A stretch of 11,753 nt of DNA from JAYVFR01 sp043772945 (GCA_043772945.1 JAYVFR010000013.1:1-11753), one strand, 5' to 3'. Shown: positions 1 to 7,052, counted from the stretch's first letter. Program-made: numbers and translations. The notes: generated from the sequence alone by a model not told the origin.

Positions 1-179
1 TTTAAATGAATTAATTTATCAAAGGCAAGTCCAAGCAAATAAATATGTACAAAACTCCAAACTTCCGTTACTAAAGTAACGATTAAAATGATGTAGTAAT
101 CTACTCTCACGTCGCTCAAGCCACTAATTCTATGATTTATTTTTAAAATATTTAAACTAGGAATTTTTGTTTTTTGCAT
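1..179 (-). CDS. Partial membrane protein, N-terminal 59 residues only
   Basis: An open frame starts with ATG at 179-177 and runs off the left edge without a stop. The first 27 residues are polar and basic (begins MQKTKIPSLN). A strongly hydrophobic stretch at about residues 28-52 (contains YYIILIVTLVTEVW) is a likely membrane segment, so the N terminus is probably cytoplasmic. I do not recognise the family from this fragment. The gene diverges from the sunset-like gene at 299, and the 119 bases between them must hold the 5' signals of both. No clear Shine-Dalgarno precedes the start. A short palindrome inside the gene (66-81) is explained by coding sequence. Confidence 0.6.
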   Translation of the reverse strand, partial: MQKTKIPSLNILKINHRISGLSDVRVDYYIILIVTLVTEVWSFVHIYLLGLAFDKLIHL

Positions 180-255
180 ATTACCAAATTCAAGCAAAAG
201 AAAAACGTTTTGACAAATATAAACTTTCTTAGTTAACAATTAAGTATTGTAATTC

Positions 256-279
256 AAATAACCTCATTTTTGGTTATTT
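256..279. promoter_or_regulatory. Perfect 8-bp inverted repeat in divergent intergenic region
   Basis: AAATAACC at 256-263 is followed by an 8-base loop and GGTTATTT at 272-279, a perfect inverted repeat. It ends 19 bases before the ATG at 299, so in a plus-strand transcript it would be a hairpin just upstream of the start. It could also be a DNA operator for either divergent gene. It is not a convincing terminator, because nothing upstream on the plus strand needs one. A consensus TTGACA lies at 210-215, but I found no good -10 box at the right distance. Confidence 0.35.
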
Positions 280-298
280 TAGTTAGTTCTATTTTTTT

Positions 299-682
299 AT
301 GTTTCAAAATTTTTGGCTACAATTGTCTCAAAAACTGGCTTATTTTGCAATTTTCATTGCAGTCCTTGGAATTGGGTTTTATTTTGGTTTTAAAGTTGGT
401 CTATCAAATCAACCAAAAACTACTAATGACAACCAAATTAATGCTGAGACCAAAAATACCGCGAACATTAAATCACTTGAACTGGCTGGAGTTTATTTTT
501 TTGCACTTAATACAAAAGACCACATTTGTCCTGAGAATTACAGCGTCAAAGGGGTTTTTAGCTCAGATTACGGATATTATTATACTAAGGAAAATAAAAA
601 CTTTACTAGAATTAAAGCCGATATTTGCTTTACAGATGAAATATTTGCTCGCGATAAAGCAGGATTCATCAAAAAATATTAG
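299..682 (+). CDS. Membrane-anchored protein with sunset-like C-terminal domain
   Basis: This 127-residue protein has one membrane segment at about residues 13-34 and a polar linker (37-58). Its C-terminal domain matches the pattern of the small sunset domain: ICP at 76-78, VKG at 83-85, a YYYTKEN strand pair, then ICF at 109-111 and an AGF motif at 121-123. In family members these read CPIKGNI, a YH..G segment, CF and AGFR. Such domains are often fused to nucleases or placed on secreted proteins; their function is poorly defined. The two cysteines (77 and 110) are retained. The domain should lie outside the membrane if the N terminus is inside. The ATG at 299 has no Shine-Dalgarno. The gene sits 45 bases upstream of the S66 peptidase and may be co-transcribed with it. 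Family call from memory of the motif, moderately sure. Confidence 0.65.
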   Translation: MFQNFWLQLSQKLAYFAIFIAVLGIGFYFGFKVGLSNQPKTTNDNQINAETKNTANIKSLELAGVYFFALNTKDHICPENYSVKGVFSSDYGYYYTKENKNFTRIKADICFTDEIFARDKAGFIKKY

Positions 683-727
683 ATTCTTTCCTTGACAACT
701 GCCTTCATCGAGAATAATCATGAGGAT

Positions 728-1741
728 ATGATTATTTACCCAGAGAAATTAAAAAAAGGCGATGAAATTAGAATTCTAGCTCCTTCAAGCTCAATGTCCA
801 GCGTCTCTCAGGACAATATTACTCTTGCAAAATTAAAATTACAGGAATTAGGCTATAAAGTAAGCTTCGGGCAAAATTCATATCAAAGAAATGATTTTAA
901 TGACTCTAGCTCAATTCAAGCCAGAGTTTGGGATTTGCATGAAGCTTTTAGCGATCCAAATGTGAAAATGATTTTACCTGTCATTGGAGGTTACAATTCT
1001 AACCAATTGCTAGATTATCTTGACTACGATCTAATTAGAAACAACCCTAAAATTCTAGGAGGTTATTCTGACACTACAGCTTTGCAGAATGCAATCACTA
1101 CCAGAACTGGCTTGGTTACATATTCCACAATTGCTTTTATTATGATGTCTAAAATTAAAAATAATGAGTATTCTTTTGAGTCTTTTTTAAATTGTCTTAC
1201 ATTAAATAATGAATATAAAATTTTGCCACCAAAACAATGGGATGATAGTCAATGGTATATTAATCAAGACAATTACAAACTTCATGATGACACTAATTTT
1301 ACTTTAATTCAGGAGACAAAGAACGATGAATTTAAAAATTTTAAAACTAGCGGGCGAATAATTGGAGGGAATCTTAGCAGTTTGCGTTTATTGCAAGGAA
1401 CAAAATTTTTCCCAGATCAAAAAGAAGATTATATTTATTTTTTGGAAGAATGTGCACCTTCAAAAGGAGCGAATTTTGATAGAGAGTTACAATCACTACT
1501 CCATGCTTCAAATTTAAAACACTTGAAAGGAATTCTTATTGGTAGGTTTCAAATTGAAAGCCAAATTAATACTAATACTCTAAAAAGTATTATTGCTCAA
1601 TACCGTGAACTTAAAAACTTACCAATAATTTGTAACGTTTCTTTTGGGCATACTTATCCAATATCTAGCTTTCCAATTGGTGGAGTAGTTGAATTAGAAA
1701 TAATTAACAAAGAAATTACAATCAAAATCATAAAGCACTAG
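728..1741 (+). CDS. S66-family serine carboxypeptidase (MccF/LdcA-like)
   Basis: This 337-residue protein is full length for peptidase family S66. That family includes LD-carboxypeptidase LdcA, which trims the terminal D-Ala from muropeptide tetrapeptides, and MccF, which cleaves microcin C7-type amidates. The opening MIIYPEKLKKGDEIRILAPS is the typical family start. The nucleophile is Ser114 in GGYSD, the acid is Glu240 in YFLEE, and the base is His308 in SFGHTYP, so the triad is complete. GLVTYS and FGHTYP resemble the MccF branch more than classical LdcA. There is no signal peptide, so it should act in the cytoplasm, in muropeptide recycling or detoxification of peptide-nucleotides. The same frame opens at a TTG at 692, but the ATG at 728 matches the family start and has GAGGA close upstream. 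Confidence 0.92.
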   Translation: MIIYPEKLKKGDEIRILAPSSSMSSVSQDNITLAKLKLQELGYKVSFGQNSYQRNDFNDSSSIQARVWDLHEAFSDPNVKMILPVIGGYNSNQLLDYLDYDLIRNNPKILGGYSDTTALQNAITTRTGLVTYSTIAFIMMSKIKNNEYSFESFLNCLTLNNEYKILPPKQWDDSQWYINQDNYKLHDDTNFTLIQETKNDEFKNFKTSGRIIGGNLSSLRLLQGTKFFPDQKEDYIYFLEECAPSKGANFDRELQSLLHASNLKHLKGILIGRFQIESQINTNTLKSIIAQYRELKNLPIICNVSFGHTYPISSFPIGGVVELEIINKEITIKIIKH

Positions 1742-1760
1742 AAACATTAAGCAGATAATT

Positions 1761-1784
1761 TGACTCAAAAAGTTTTTAAAGTCA
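1761..1784 (+). terminator. Weak AT-rich hairpin after the S66 gene
   Basis: TGACT at 1761-1765 and AGTCA at 1780-1784 flank AAAAA and TTTTT runs, giving an imperfect stem-loop 20 bases after the S66 stop. It is followed by CTCTGTTTTC rather than a clean T-run, and the stem is almost all A-T. It could attenuate transcription between the S66 gene and the kinase gene, or be chance in AT-rich DNA. Confidence 0.2.
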
Positions 1785-1837
1785 CTCTGTTTTCACCAAA
1801 AAATTAATAACTAAATTCTAATTAAATCTTTATTCCA

Positions 1838-2965
1838 ATGCCCCAAAACACTCCAATTTTGTTATCAGAAATTAAAAACTCTAAAGTTTTAGTTCGCGTA
1901 GGTTATGATATTCCAAACACCGATGATCTTAGTAGAATTCAAGATTCAATTCAAACTATTAAACAATTATTAACTCAAAATAACAAGCTTATTTTAGTTA
2001 CTAAATGGGGTAAAGTTAAAACTGATGAGGATAAAATTAACTTCTCTAGTGTTAAACTCCTTGATTCTGTTAGAAAAGTTTTTAAAGAAAATCAAATTAA
2101 GAATGAAATTATATTTGTAAATCAGTTTGAGATTATTTTAGCAAAAAAACTTGAATTATTAGACACCCAAAAAATTCTAATATATGAGAATTGCCATTTT
2201 AACAGCTCCGAAAAATCAGAAGACTCACAAATTAGACTTAATTTAGCTAAGGAATATGCTAAAGGCATGGCTTATTACGTTGATGAATGCTTTATCTCAA
2301 GCCATCGTGAGGAAGCCACCAACACTGAAATTAAAAATGTTTTACCGTGGGCATTTGGCTTAGGCTACCTTAAAGAAAAAGTTTCACTAGACAAATTACG
2401 CATCAACCCTAAGGTGCCTTATATTGTAATTATGGGTGGGGCTAAACTTGAGACTAAACTCCTCTTAATTAACAAAATGTTAACTGTTTGCGATAAAATT
2501 CTACTTGGAGGGCTCCTTTGTTTCACATTTTTGAAAGCTGCAAATAATCTAGGACTTTCAAACGTAGAAATCCACGATTCATTTGTTGAGGAAAGTTACT
2601 TAGAAACTGCAACTAAATTACTGCGAAATAACACTAATAAAATTATTCTGCCAATAGACTTAGTTTACGAATTAGAAGATAGCAAGCAATTTGGGCGTGA
2701 TATTGGAGAAGAAACAATTTTGCTTTACAAAGAAATTTTAAAAGAGTCAAAAACAGTTTTTTGGAATGGACCTATGGGATTTTTTGAACGAAAGCCTTTT
2801 GATCAAGGAACTATTCAAATTGCTCAATTCCTAGGGAATCTTGAAACTAGCTATCGAGTTCTCGGTGGAGGAGACACTAACACTGCTCTTGGCAAAGAGT
2901 TGCTAGAAAAATTTGACTTTGTATCCATGGCTGGAGGAGCAAGTCTTGAATATTTGTCTAAATAA
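1838..2965 (+). CDS. pgk: Divergent phosphoglycerate kinase or PGK-like paralogue
   Basis: This 375-residue protein is slightly shorter than typical bacterial Pgk (about 390-400), and both Rossmann-like lobes are present. Pgk transfers phosphate between 1,3-bisphosphoglycerate and ADP in glycolysis. The nucleotide lobe is well kept: GGAK (200-203) with Lys207, DIG (288-290), WNGPMG (309-314), GGGDT (343-347) and a terminal GGASLEYL. The substrate lobe is unusual. The usual VRVDFNVP is VRVGYDIP (Asp to Gly22, Asn to Asp24), SHLGRP is TKWGKV (His to Lys56, Arg to Lys59), and the LRFH motif is NCHFN (Arg to His120). Arg33 and the HR pair at 156-157 remain. It may be a fast-evolving but working Pgk with basic residues partly swapped for Lys, or a paralogue with another substrate. 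The ATG at 1838 has no Shine-Dalgarno. The fold is certain, the activity is not. Confidence 0.85.
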   Translation: MPQNTPILLSEIKNSKVLVRVGYDIPNTDDLSRIQDSIQTIKQLLTQNNKLILVTKWGKVKTDEDKINFSSVKLLDSVRKVFKENQIKNEIIFVNQFEIILAKKLELLDTQKILIYENCHFNSSEKSEDSQIRLNLAKEYAKGMAYYVDECFISSHREEATNTEIKNVLPWAFGLGYLKEKVSLDKLRINPKVPYIVIMGGAKLETKLLLINKMLTVCDKILLGGLLCFTFLKAANNLGLSNVEIHDSFVEESYLETATKLLRNNTNKIILPIDLVYELEDSKQFGRDIGEETILLYKEILKESKTVFWNGPMGFFERKPFDQGTIQIAQFLGNLETSYRVLGGGDTNTALGKELLEKFDFVSMAGGASLEYLSK

Positions 2966-2979
2966 AAAATGCCAAAAAA

Positions 2980-3270
2980 TTAAACCTGCTTAATATTACT
3001 CAGCAATAATTTCCTCTCTGGTTTATTAATTAATTCAAAAGTCCAATACTCAGTAAATTCTTGAGGATTAGAATTGCCTCGAATTACGATTCCACTTTTA
3101 GGATCTATTAAAGCATTAATCATTTAAACATTTATTTGAACTGTACGAGACACAAATCCTGTTTGCGCAATACCGATTTCTAAAATTTTAGGTTCAATTA
3201 TGATATCTTGAAAATTACCTATTTGGTTCTGGAATATTTTAATTTGCTCTTTGTAACAAGAGCTTACCAT
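2980..3270 (-). pseudogene. Tim44-like domain remnant split by in-frame TAA
   Basis: This fills most of the 387-base gap after the kinase gene. Reading from ATG at 3270, a 48-codon frame ends in TAA at 3126-3124. The next codon in the same frame is ATG, opening a 47-codon frame that ends in TAA at 2982-2980. Joined, the two halves read like the C-terminal part of a Tim44-like domain: YKEQIKIFQ, then ILEIGIAQTGFVSRTVQINV, then LIDPKSGIVIRGN, FTEYWTFEL and LLLSNIKQ. The last blocks correspond to the family's EYWTF and WxLSxI signature. The reading frame and family resemblance extend a few codons upstream of the ATG (LRRSY), followed by a stop at about 3315, so the N-terminal part is gone. AGGAG at 3278-3282 could initiate the first half, so two coupled small proteins cannot be excluded. 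A decayed gene fits better. Confidence 0.6.
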
Positions 3271-3352
3271 ATAGCTTCTCCTAAGATAAATATGGCAGAA
3301 CTTAAAATATTTTTAACTTCGGTACTTTTATATTTAATCAATCTCTAAATAA

Positions 3353-4531
3353 TTAAGTATTTTTCCATTTGCTAAAAGCTTCAGCACTAACATTACCAAA
3401 GTAACCTGTTGGACCACCTGGGAATTTAAAGTATTGTGCCATTTCCATGCATCTTTGAGTCGCTCTGACCTTGGTTCCTGTCATACCGATTTTAAAATCA
3501 TATAGTTTGTAAACTGCACAGGTTATATTAGGATTGTTCAGATAGTCAGCCAGTCTTTCACTAGTATAATACCCGAAATACCCCGTAATCCCACCGCTAT
3601 ATTTATAAACACCTAAATCTCTCAAACACTCTTGGAGCCTGCGAACTCCTGACCCCATCTGACCAATGAAATAATCGCTCAACATAACTTTTTCACATTC
3701 AGTCAATTCAGTTTTAATAACTGGTTTAATAACCTCCACTACAGGAACTATTACAGGTACCTGTACTCTAAATTTATCATTTTTTGATCTTGGGTTAGCG
3801 GTTTCTAAATCAGTGTAACTAAAAGTTTGGTCACTTACCCCCCAGCCTCTAGCTGTCATAATTTTCCAAAGGTTATAGCTTCCCCAATAAACATGTGGAG
3901 TGTAGCGATAAACAGCAGCGGTTGCACTATTAGAAATTGTAAACTCATAATTGTCAGAGGTTTTAATTCTATTACCTTTGATATATGGTGATACTTTACT
4001 TGATTTGTTTTCAGAATTAGTAAAATTGTATTCAAGTTGGAAAGCTCCCCAATTTACTTGGTTTGCAAATCCCCTATATTCAGGATCGCATTTGGCAGTA
4101 TCAGGGCAAGCATAACCCATAGCTGACCTTATTCGAAAATCAGGGTCACTATCAGGGTCATAATTTGAAATAGTTAATAGAGACTGCTCTTTCTCAAGCA
4201 TAGCTAGAATTAAAGCGGGATTTAGGTTTGGTTTGTAACCGTATTTTTCACTAGTATTTCCGCGAGCTGCATTAAATATCCAATAACTAGCACTTTTTCC
4301 ACCATCACTATAATTCTTTAAAGGAGAATTTACTTGATTTAAATAACTTTGGATGCTTGATTCTGAATTAAAAACTCTAGTGGAGCGAAACCCTATATCA
4401 CTGAGAATATAATCAGGAGTAAATTCTGGAACGCTCGCTGCTTGAGCATTAAGAGATAAAAAACTACTTAAAGTAAGTAAGGTTAATATTGTAGCTAAAA
4501 AGCTAGATTTGATTAATCGTACTAAAGTCAT
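3353..4531 (-). CDS. Secreted lysozyme-like protein with two peptidoglycan-binding repeats
   Basis: The 392-residue precursor has a signal peptide at 1-31 (basic start, long Leu/Thr-rich core, AQA before the likely cleavage). The enzymatic-looking domain spans about 45-235. NPALILAMLEKEQSLL is the helix that in lysozyme-fold transglycosylases carries the catalytic Glu (here probably Glu115). It is followed by AMGYACPDTAKCD (137-149), GFANQVNWGAFQL and ATAAVYRYTPH, all typical of a widespread secreted family in Actinobacteria and candidate phyla. A Pro/Val-rich linker (256-273) leads to two peptidoglycan-binding-type repeats: 284-330, with GSGVRRLQ and GYFGYYT, and 346-389, with GTKVRATQ and GYFGNVS. 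Expected role is cleavage or remodelling of peptidoglycan, its own or a neighbour's. It has its own promoter at 4576-4604. The exact bond cleaved cannot be read from sequence. Confidence 0.82.
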   Translation of the reverse strand: MTLVRLIKSSFLATILTLLTLSSFLSLNAQAASVPEFTPDYILSDIGFRSTRVFNSESSIQSYLNQVNSPLKNYSDGGKSASYWIFNAARGNTSEKYGYKPNLNPALILAMLEKEQSLLTISNYDPDSDPDFRIRSAMGYACPDTAKCDPEYRGFANQVNWGAFQLEYNFTNSENKSSKVSPYIKGNRIKTSDNYEFTISNSATAAVYRYTPHVYWGSYNLWKIMTARGWGVSDQTFSYTDLETANPRSKNDKFRVQVPVIVPVVEVIKPVIKTELTECEKVMLSDYFIGQMGSGVRRLQECLRDLGVYKYSGGITGYFGYYTSERLADYLNNPNITCAVYKLYDFKIGMTGTKVRATQRCMEMAQYFKFPGGPTGYFGNVSAEAFSKWKNT

Positions 4532-4575
4532 AAAAAATGTTATTTGTATTTATGTTAATTTAAAATTACCCTAGC

Positions 4576-4604
4576 ATTATACAACAAATTTTTCAACAGT
4601 GCAA
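4576..4604 (-). promoter_or_regulatory. Sigma70-type promoter of the lysozyme-like gene
   Basis: On the minus strand a perfect TATAAT lies at 4581-4576. TTGCAC at 4604-4599 is 17 bases upstream; it matches the -35 consensus only in TTG. A better hexamer, TTGACT at 4609-4604, overlaps it but is 22 bases away. The expected start near 4569 leaves an untranslated leader of roughly 40 bases before the ATG at 4531. The -10 box is strong, the -35 choice is uncertain. Confidence 0.55.
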
Positions 4605-4658
4605 GTCAATTACCTTGGTCGTGTTAATTGTTGATTAATCGGCTAGTTTTTGTATTTT

Positions 4659-5759
4659 TTAGATTTTATTTTCATCAATCATATAAGTAACTCCTGATTT
4701 TAGCTCTGTCAATCTATTTGTTATTCTAGAAACTTTATCAAGTCCTGTAATACTACCCATAAACCCGCTACCAAAAAACTCCTGAAAAAATGGCTTCGAA
4801 GGATTTATTTCTTCAATCATGTAATCTTTAAGCCCAGCATTGCTAGAGGCTCTTGTGTAAGCACTACTCAATTCCCCTACTTCATCGATTAAACCATAAT
4901 TTTTAGCTTCTTCGTTAAAATAAACAAACCCATTTGCAAGTGACTTAATTTGATCTACGTTTTTAGAACGACCTTTTGCCATTATTGTTAGAAAATCATT
5001 ATAAATTTTATCTACTGATTTTTGAAAATAAGCTTGCTCCTCTGGTGAAACATCACGAAGCGGATTGCCAATATCTTTATTCGCCCCTGCCTTAATTATC
5101 ATTTCCTTATAACCAATATTGTCAGCTAGTTTTGCATAATTTGGTATTCCCAAACGAACTCCTATGCTTCCCGTTTCACCATACTTTGACCCTATAATGT
5201 AATTTTTAACTTTATTTGTTGCTAGTAAAGCTCCAGAAGCAGCTAATGAATCATAGTAAAAAACCCCTTCTTTCTGACCTTTATTGCTTAACAAATCTTG
5301 GATTAAGTCACCTAAAATTTCAGACGCATAAACCTCACCTCCAGGAGAATCAAACCGAAAAATTACATTGCGAATATTATTATCTAATTTAATTTTTTTG
5401 AAATCTTCCCTGACTTGATTAATATTAATTTGGTTAGTTGTTGAGCTACTAACACTTTTGTCTGAAGTAATAGCTCCCTCTAAATTATAAACTAAAATTT
5501 TATTAGTTGTTGGGACATTACTTTCTTGGAGAGTTTTAAAAGAAAGTGGATTAGAGTTTTTTAGAATCTCTCTATCAGCGCCACTACCACTTTTACTAAC
5601 TCCAACAATAAGTGCAATCATCAAAATAATCCCAAGTATTGAGGTAATTAAGCCAGGAATTGAAGTCAGGAAATAAACCCAAAAAAATCCTGCAAGCTTA
5701 GGTTTAACTACGACTGTCTGGACACTGTTATCTGGTTTGTAATCTGTTTGATTTGACAT
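4659..5759 (-). CDS. sppA: S49-family membrane protease, SppA-type
   Basis: This 366-residue protein has an N-terminal membrane anchor (about 26-54) and a single S49 protease domain, like the short SppA of Gram-positive bacteria rather than the double-length E. coli form. SppA cleaves leftover signal peptides within the membrane using a Ser-Lys dyad. The nucleophile is Ser175 in SLAASGA. The general base is Lys228 in AGANKDIG, 53 residues later, close to the spacing in B. subtilis SppA. RFDSPGGEV (135-143) is the oxyanion/substrate region, and TGSIGVR (197-202) and NPLRDVSPEE complete the family pattern. Active site and bulk of the protein should be outside the cytoplasm. The ATG at 5759 has no Shine-Dalgarno but has a good promoter 46 bases upstream. 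Other S49 roles, such as phage-type protease, do not fit the context. Confidence 0.9.
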   Translation of the reverse strand: MSNQTDYKPDNSVQTVVVKPKLAGFFWVYFLTSIPGLITSILGIILMIALIVGVSKSGSGADREILKNSNPLSFKTLQESNVPTTNKILVYNLEGAITSDKSVSSSTTNQININQVREDFKKIKLDNNIRNVIFRFDSPGGEVYASEILGDLIQDLLSNKGQKEGVFYYDSLAASGALLATNKVKNYIIGSKYGETGSIGVRLGIPNYAKLADNIGYKEMIIKAGANKDIGNPLRDVSPEEQAYFQKSVDKIYNDFLTIMAKGRSKNVDQIKSLANGFVYFNEEAKNYGLIDEVGELSSAYTRASSNAGLKDYMIEEINPSKPFFQEFFGSGFMGSITGLDKVSRITNRLTELKSGVTYMIDENKI

Positions 5760-5811
5760 ATTATTATAGAAGTTATTTAGAATTTTTTGTTGGAAATAAA
5801 TTAATGGTCAG

Positions 5812-5841
5812 ATTATAAAATTATCTAAAACTTTTTGGCAA
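5812..5841 (-). promoter_or_regulatory. Strong sigma70-type promoter of sppA
   Basis: On the minus strand TTGCCA (5841-5836, five of six consensus bases) is separated by 18 bases from a perfect TATAAT (5817-5812). The predicted start near 5805 gives a leader of about 46 bases before the sppA ATG at 5759. The -35 box lies inside the decayed 5' end of the plus-strand tsaD fragment. On the plus strand an overlapping weaker pair, TTGGAA (5790-5795) and TATAAA (5814-5819) with 18-base spacing, could serve the tsaD fragment. Confidence 0.65.
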
Positions 5842-6632
5842 GTAAAATTAATTTGACAGCACAAATATTTTTTAGACATTTTATTCTAATGACTCAATTA
5901 ACACAAATTCCTGATGAAATTCCTGATGAACTAGTTTTCCCGCATTTACATTTATTAGTTAGTGGCGGAAATTCTCAATTATTATTACTAAACTCTTTTT
6001 CAGATTGGCAAATTATTGGGCAAACACTTGATGATGCTACTGGAGAGTGTTTTGACAAAATTGGCAGAATGATAGGTTTTCAATACCCTGCTGGAGTAAG
6101 TCTAGCTAAAACTGCTAAATTTAACGACACGAATTATTTGAAACTCACAGTGGGAATGCAAGGAAATAATCAAAATAACAAACCCAACAATTATAATTAT
6201 TCTTTTTCAGGTTTAAAGACGGCAGTTCGCTATCTAGTTCAAAAAAGCACAATCAACGGAATAGAATTTGAAAAATCCCTTCAACCAGAAGAAATAAAGC
6301 AACTTATTAACACTGAGCGAATAGGAGATTTAGAAAATGAGAAACTAAAATTTATTTACCAAATCTGTTGTAGCACGCAATCTGTTGTAATTACTCAATT
6401 ATTAAATAAAGTTGAAAAAGCTCTCAAAAATTACTCAATCAAGTCAATTGGTTTATCAGGTGGAGTTTCGGCCAATTTATTACTAAGGCAAAAACTTACA
6501 GAATTAACTGATACATATTCAATACAATATCTTTTTAAACCGCACCTTAAACTAACTGGAGATAACGCTATAATGATTGGACTTGCAGGACTTGCAGGAC
6601 TTTATGAAGAAAACAAAACTATTTTAAAATAA
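5835..6632 (+). pseudogene. tsaD: N-terminally truncated TsaD (tRNA t6A synthesis), probably non-functional
   Basis: TsaD (Kae1/YgjD) transfers threonylcarbamoyl to A37 of ANN-decoding tRNAs and is normally about 335-345 residues. Here about 250 C-terminal residues remain. Numbered from the frame opening at 5835, the blocks are LVSGGNS (41-47), GQTLDDATGECFDK (62-75), FSGLKTAV (124-131), GGVSAN (209-214) and GDNAIMIG (242-249), all in the right order. The N-terminal ATPase lobe (ETSCDET region, first half) is absent, and a stop at 5826 plus the sppA start at 5759 leave no room for it. INLTAQIFF at 5-13 aligns with the usual NHLxAHI metal-binding motif, but the first His codon is missing and the second His is Gln. 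The first ATG is at 5889 (247 codons). The remaining frame is clean, so decay may be recent. A complete copy elsewhere in the genome is expected. Confidence 0.8.
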
Positions 6633-6636
6633 GTTG

Positions 6637-6945
6637 TTACAGTTCAAAATTTATCTTTATACCGATGTTTGAATATTCATTTTTCCAAAAATTAAAGACA
6701 GAAAAAATACCGCCATTAAAATCTTCAGTTAAACTTTTTATACAGCTACTAAAGTTTAAAAAAGTTATATTAATACTAACTTGATTACTATCTTGAAAAG
6801 TATCACCCAAATCCCGTAAGCAATCAAGTAATGCATCTAAGTTTTTACCGTAATAATTGGAAAAGTGAAACGCAGCCCCAAGCTCAGAGTACAAGTCATC
6901 TTTTGTCTTTATATTTAAGCAATTAATTGTAAAATTTTTAGTCAT
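6637..6945 (-). CDS. Barstar-family ribonuclease inhibitor
   Basis: This 102-residue protein has barstar size and fold pattern. Barstar binds and blocks the active site of barnase-type ribonucleases. The barnase-facing helix is well kept: YYGKNLDALLDCL at 31-43 places Tyr31, Asp37 and Asp41 at the positions of barstar Tyr29, Asp35 and Asp39, the main contact residues. A beta-strand near the end (IKINFEL) closes the sheet. The protein is cytoplasmic with no signal. No barnase-like gene is visible in the window, so it is an orphan here. It may be immunity against a neighbour's nuclease toxin or partner of a nuclease elsewhere. It ends 4 bases from the tsaD fragment, tail to tail, and starts 107 bases downstream of the polytopic membrane gene on the same strand, so it may be the last gene of that set or have its own promoter. 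Confidence 0.87.
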   Translation of the reverse strand: MTKNFTINCLNIKTKDDLYSELGAAFHFSNYYGKNLDALLDCLRDLGDTFQDSNQVSINITFLNFSSCIKSLTEDFNGGIFSVFNFWKNEYSNIGIKINFEL

Positions 6946-6964
6946 AGTTATTGTAATTTAGTAA

Positions 6965-6993
6965 ATATTACATAATGATTTCTTGTGAAGCAA
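6965..6993 (-). promoter_or_regulatory. Possible weak promoter for barstar-like gene
   Basis: On the minus strand TTGCTT (6993-6988) is followed after 17 bases by TAATAT (6970-6965). Each box matches the consensus only partly (three and four of six). It would give a very short leader before the ATG at 6945. The rest of the 107-base gap shows no terminator with a clear T-run. Confidence 0.22.
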
Positions 6994-7052
6994 AGTAATT
7001 TATGATTAGAATATAAAATTCTTTTCACATAAAAAAGGTATTAAGCGAAGTC

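Noticed and set aside
66..81. Palindrome CGTTACT-AA-AGTAACG
   Set aside because: It lies inside the coding part of the left-edge gene (codes for VTLVT) and has no context suggesting a binding site.
270..695. A 141-codon frame overlapping the sunset-like gene in another phase
   Set aside because: It lacks domain signatures, starts from a non-ATG codon and runs over the frame at 299 that has a membrane helix and recognisable C-terminal domain. It is a shadow frame.
692..727. TTG-initiated extension of the S66 peptidase
   Set aside because: The extra 12 residues are outside the family pattern, no Shine-Dalgarno precedes the TTG, and the ATG at 728 gives the typical MIIYP start.
4622..4660. Stem TTAAT/ATTAA near the sppA stop as a terminator
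   Set aside because: Only five A-T pairs, and no T-run directly follows on the minus strand.
6575..6602. Short tandem 9-base repeat (GGACTTGCA) near the tsaD end
   Set aside because: It codes for a GLAGLAGL helix in the expected C-terminal region; a small slippage duplication at most, not a repeat array.
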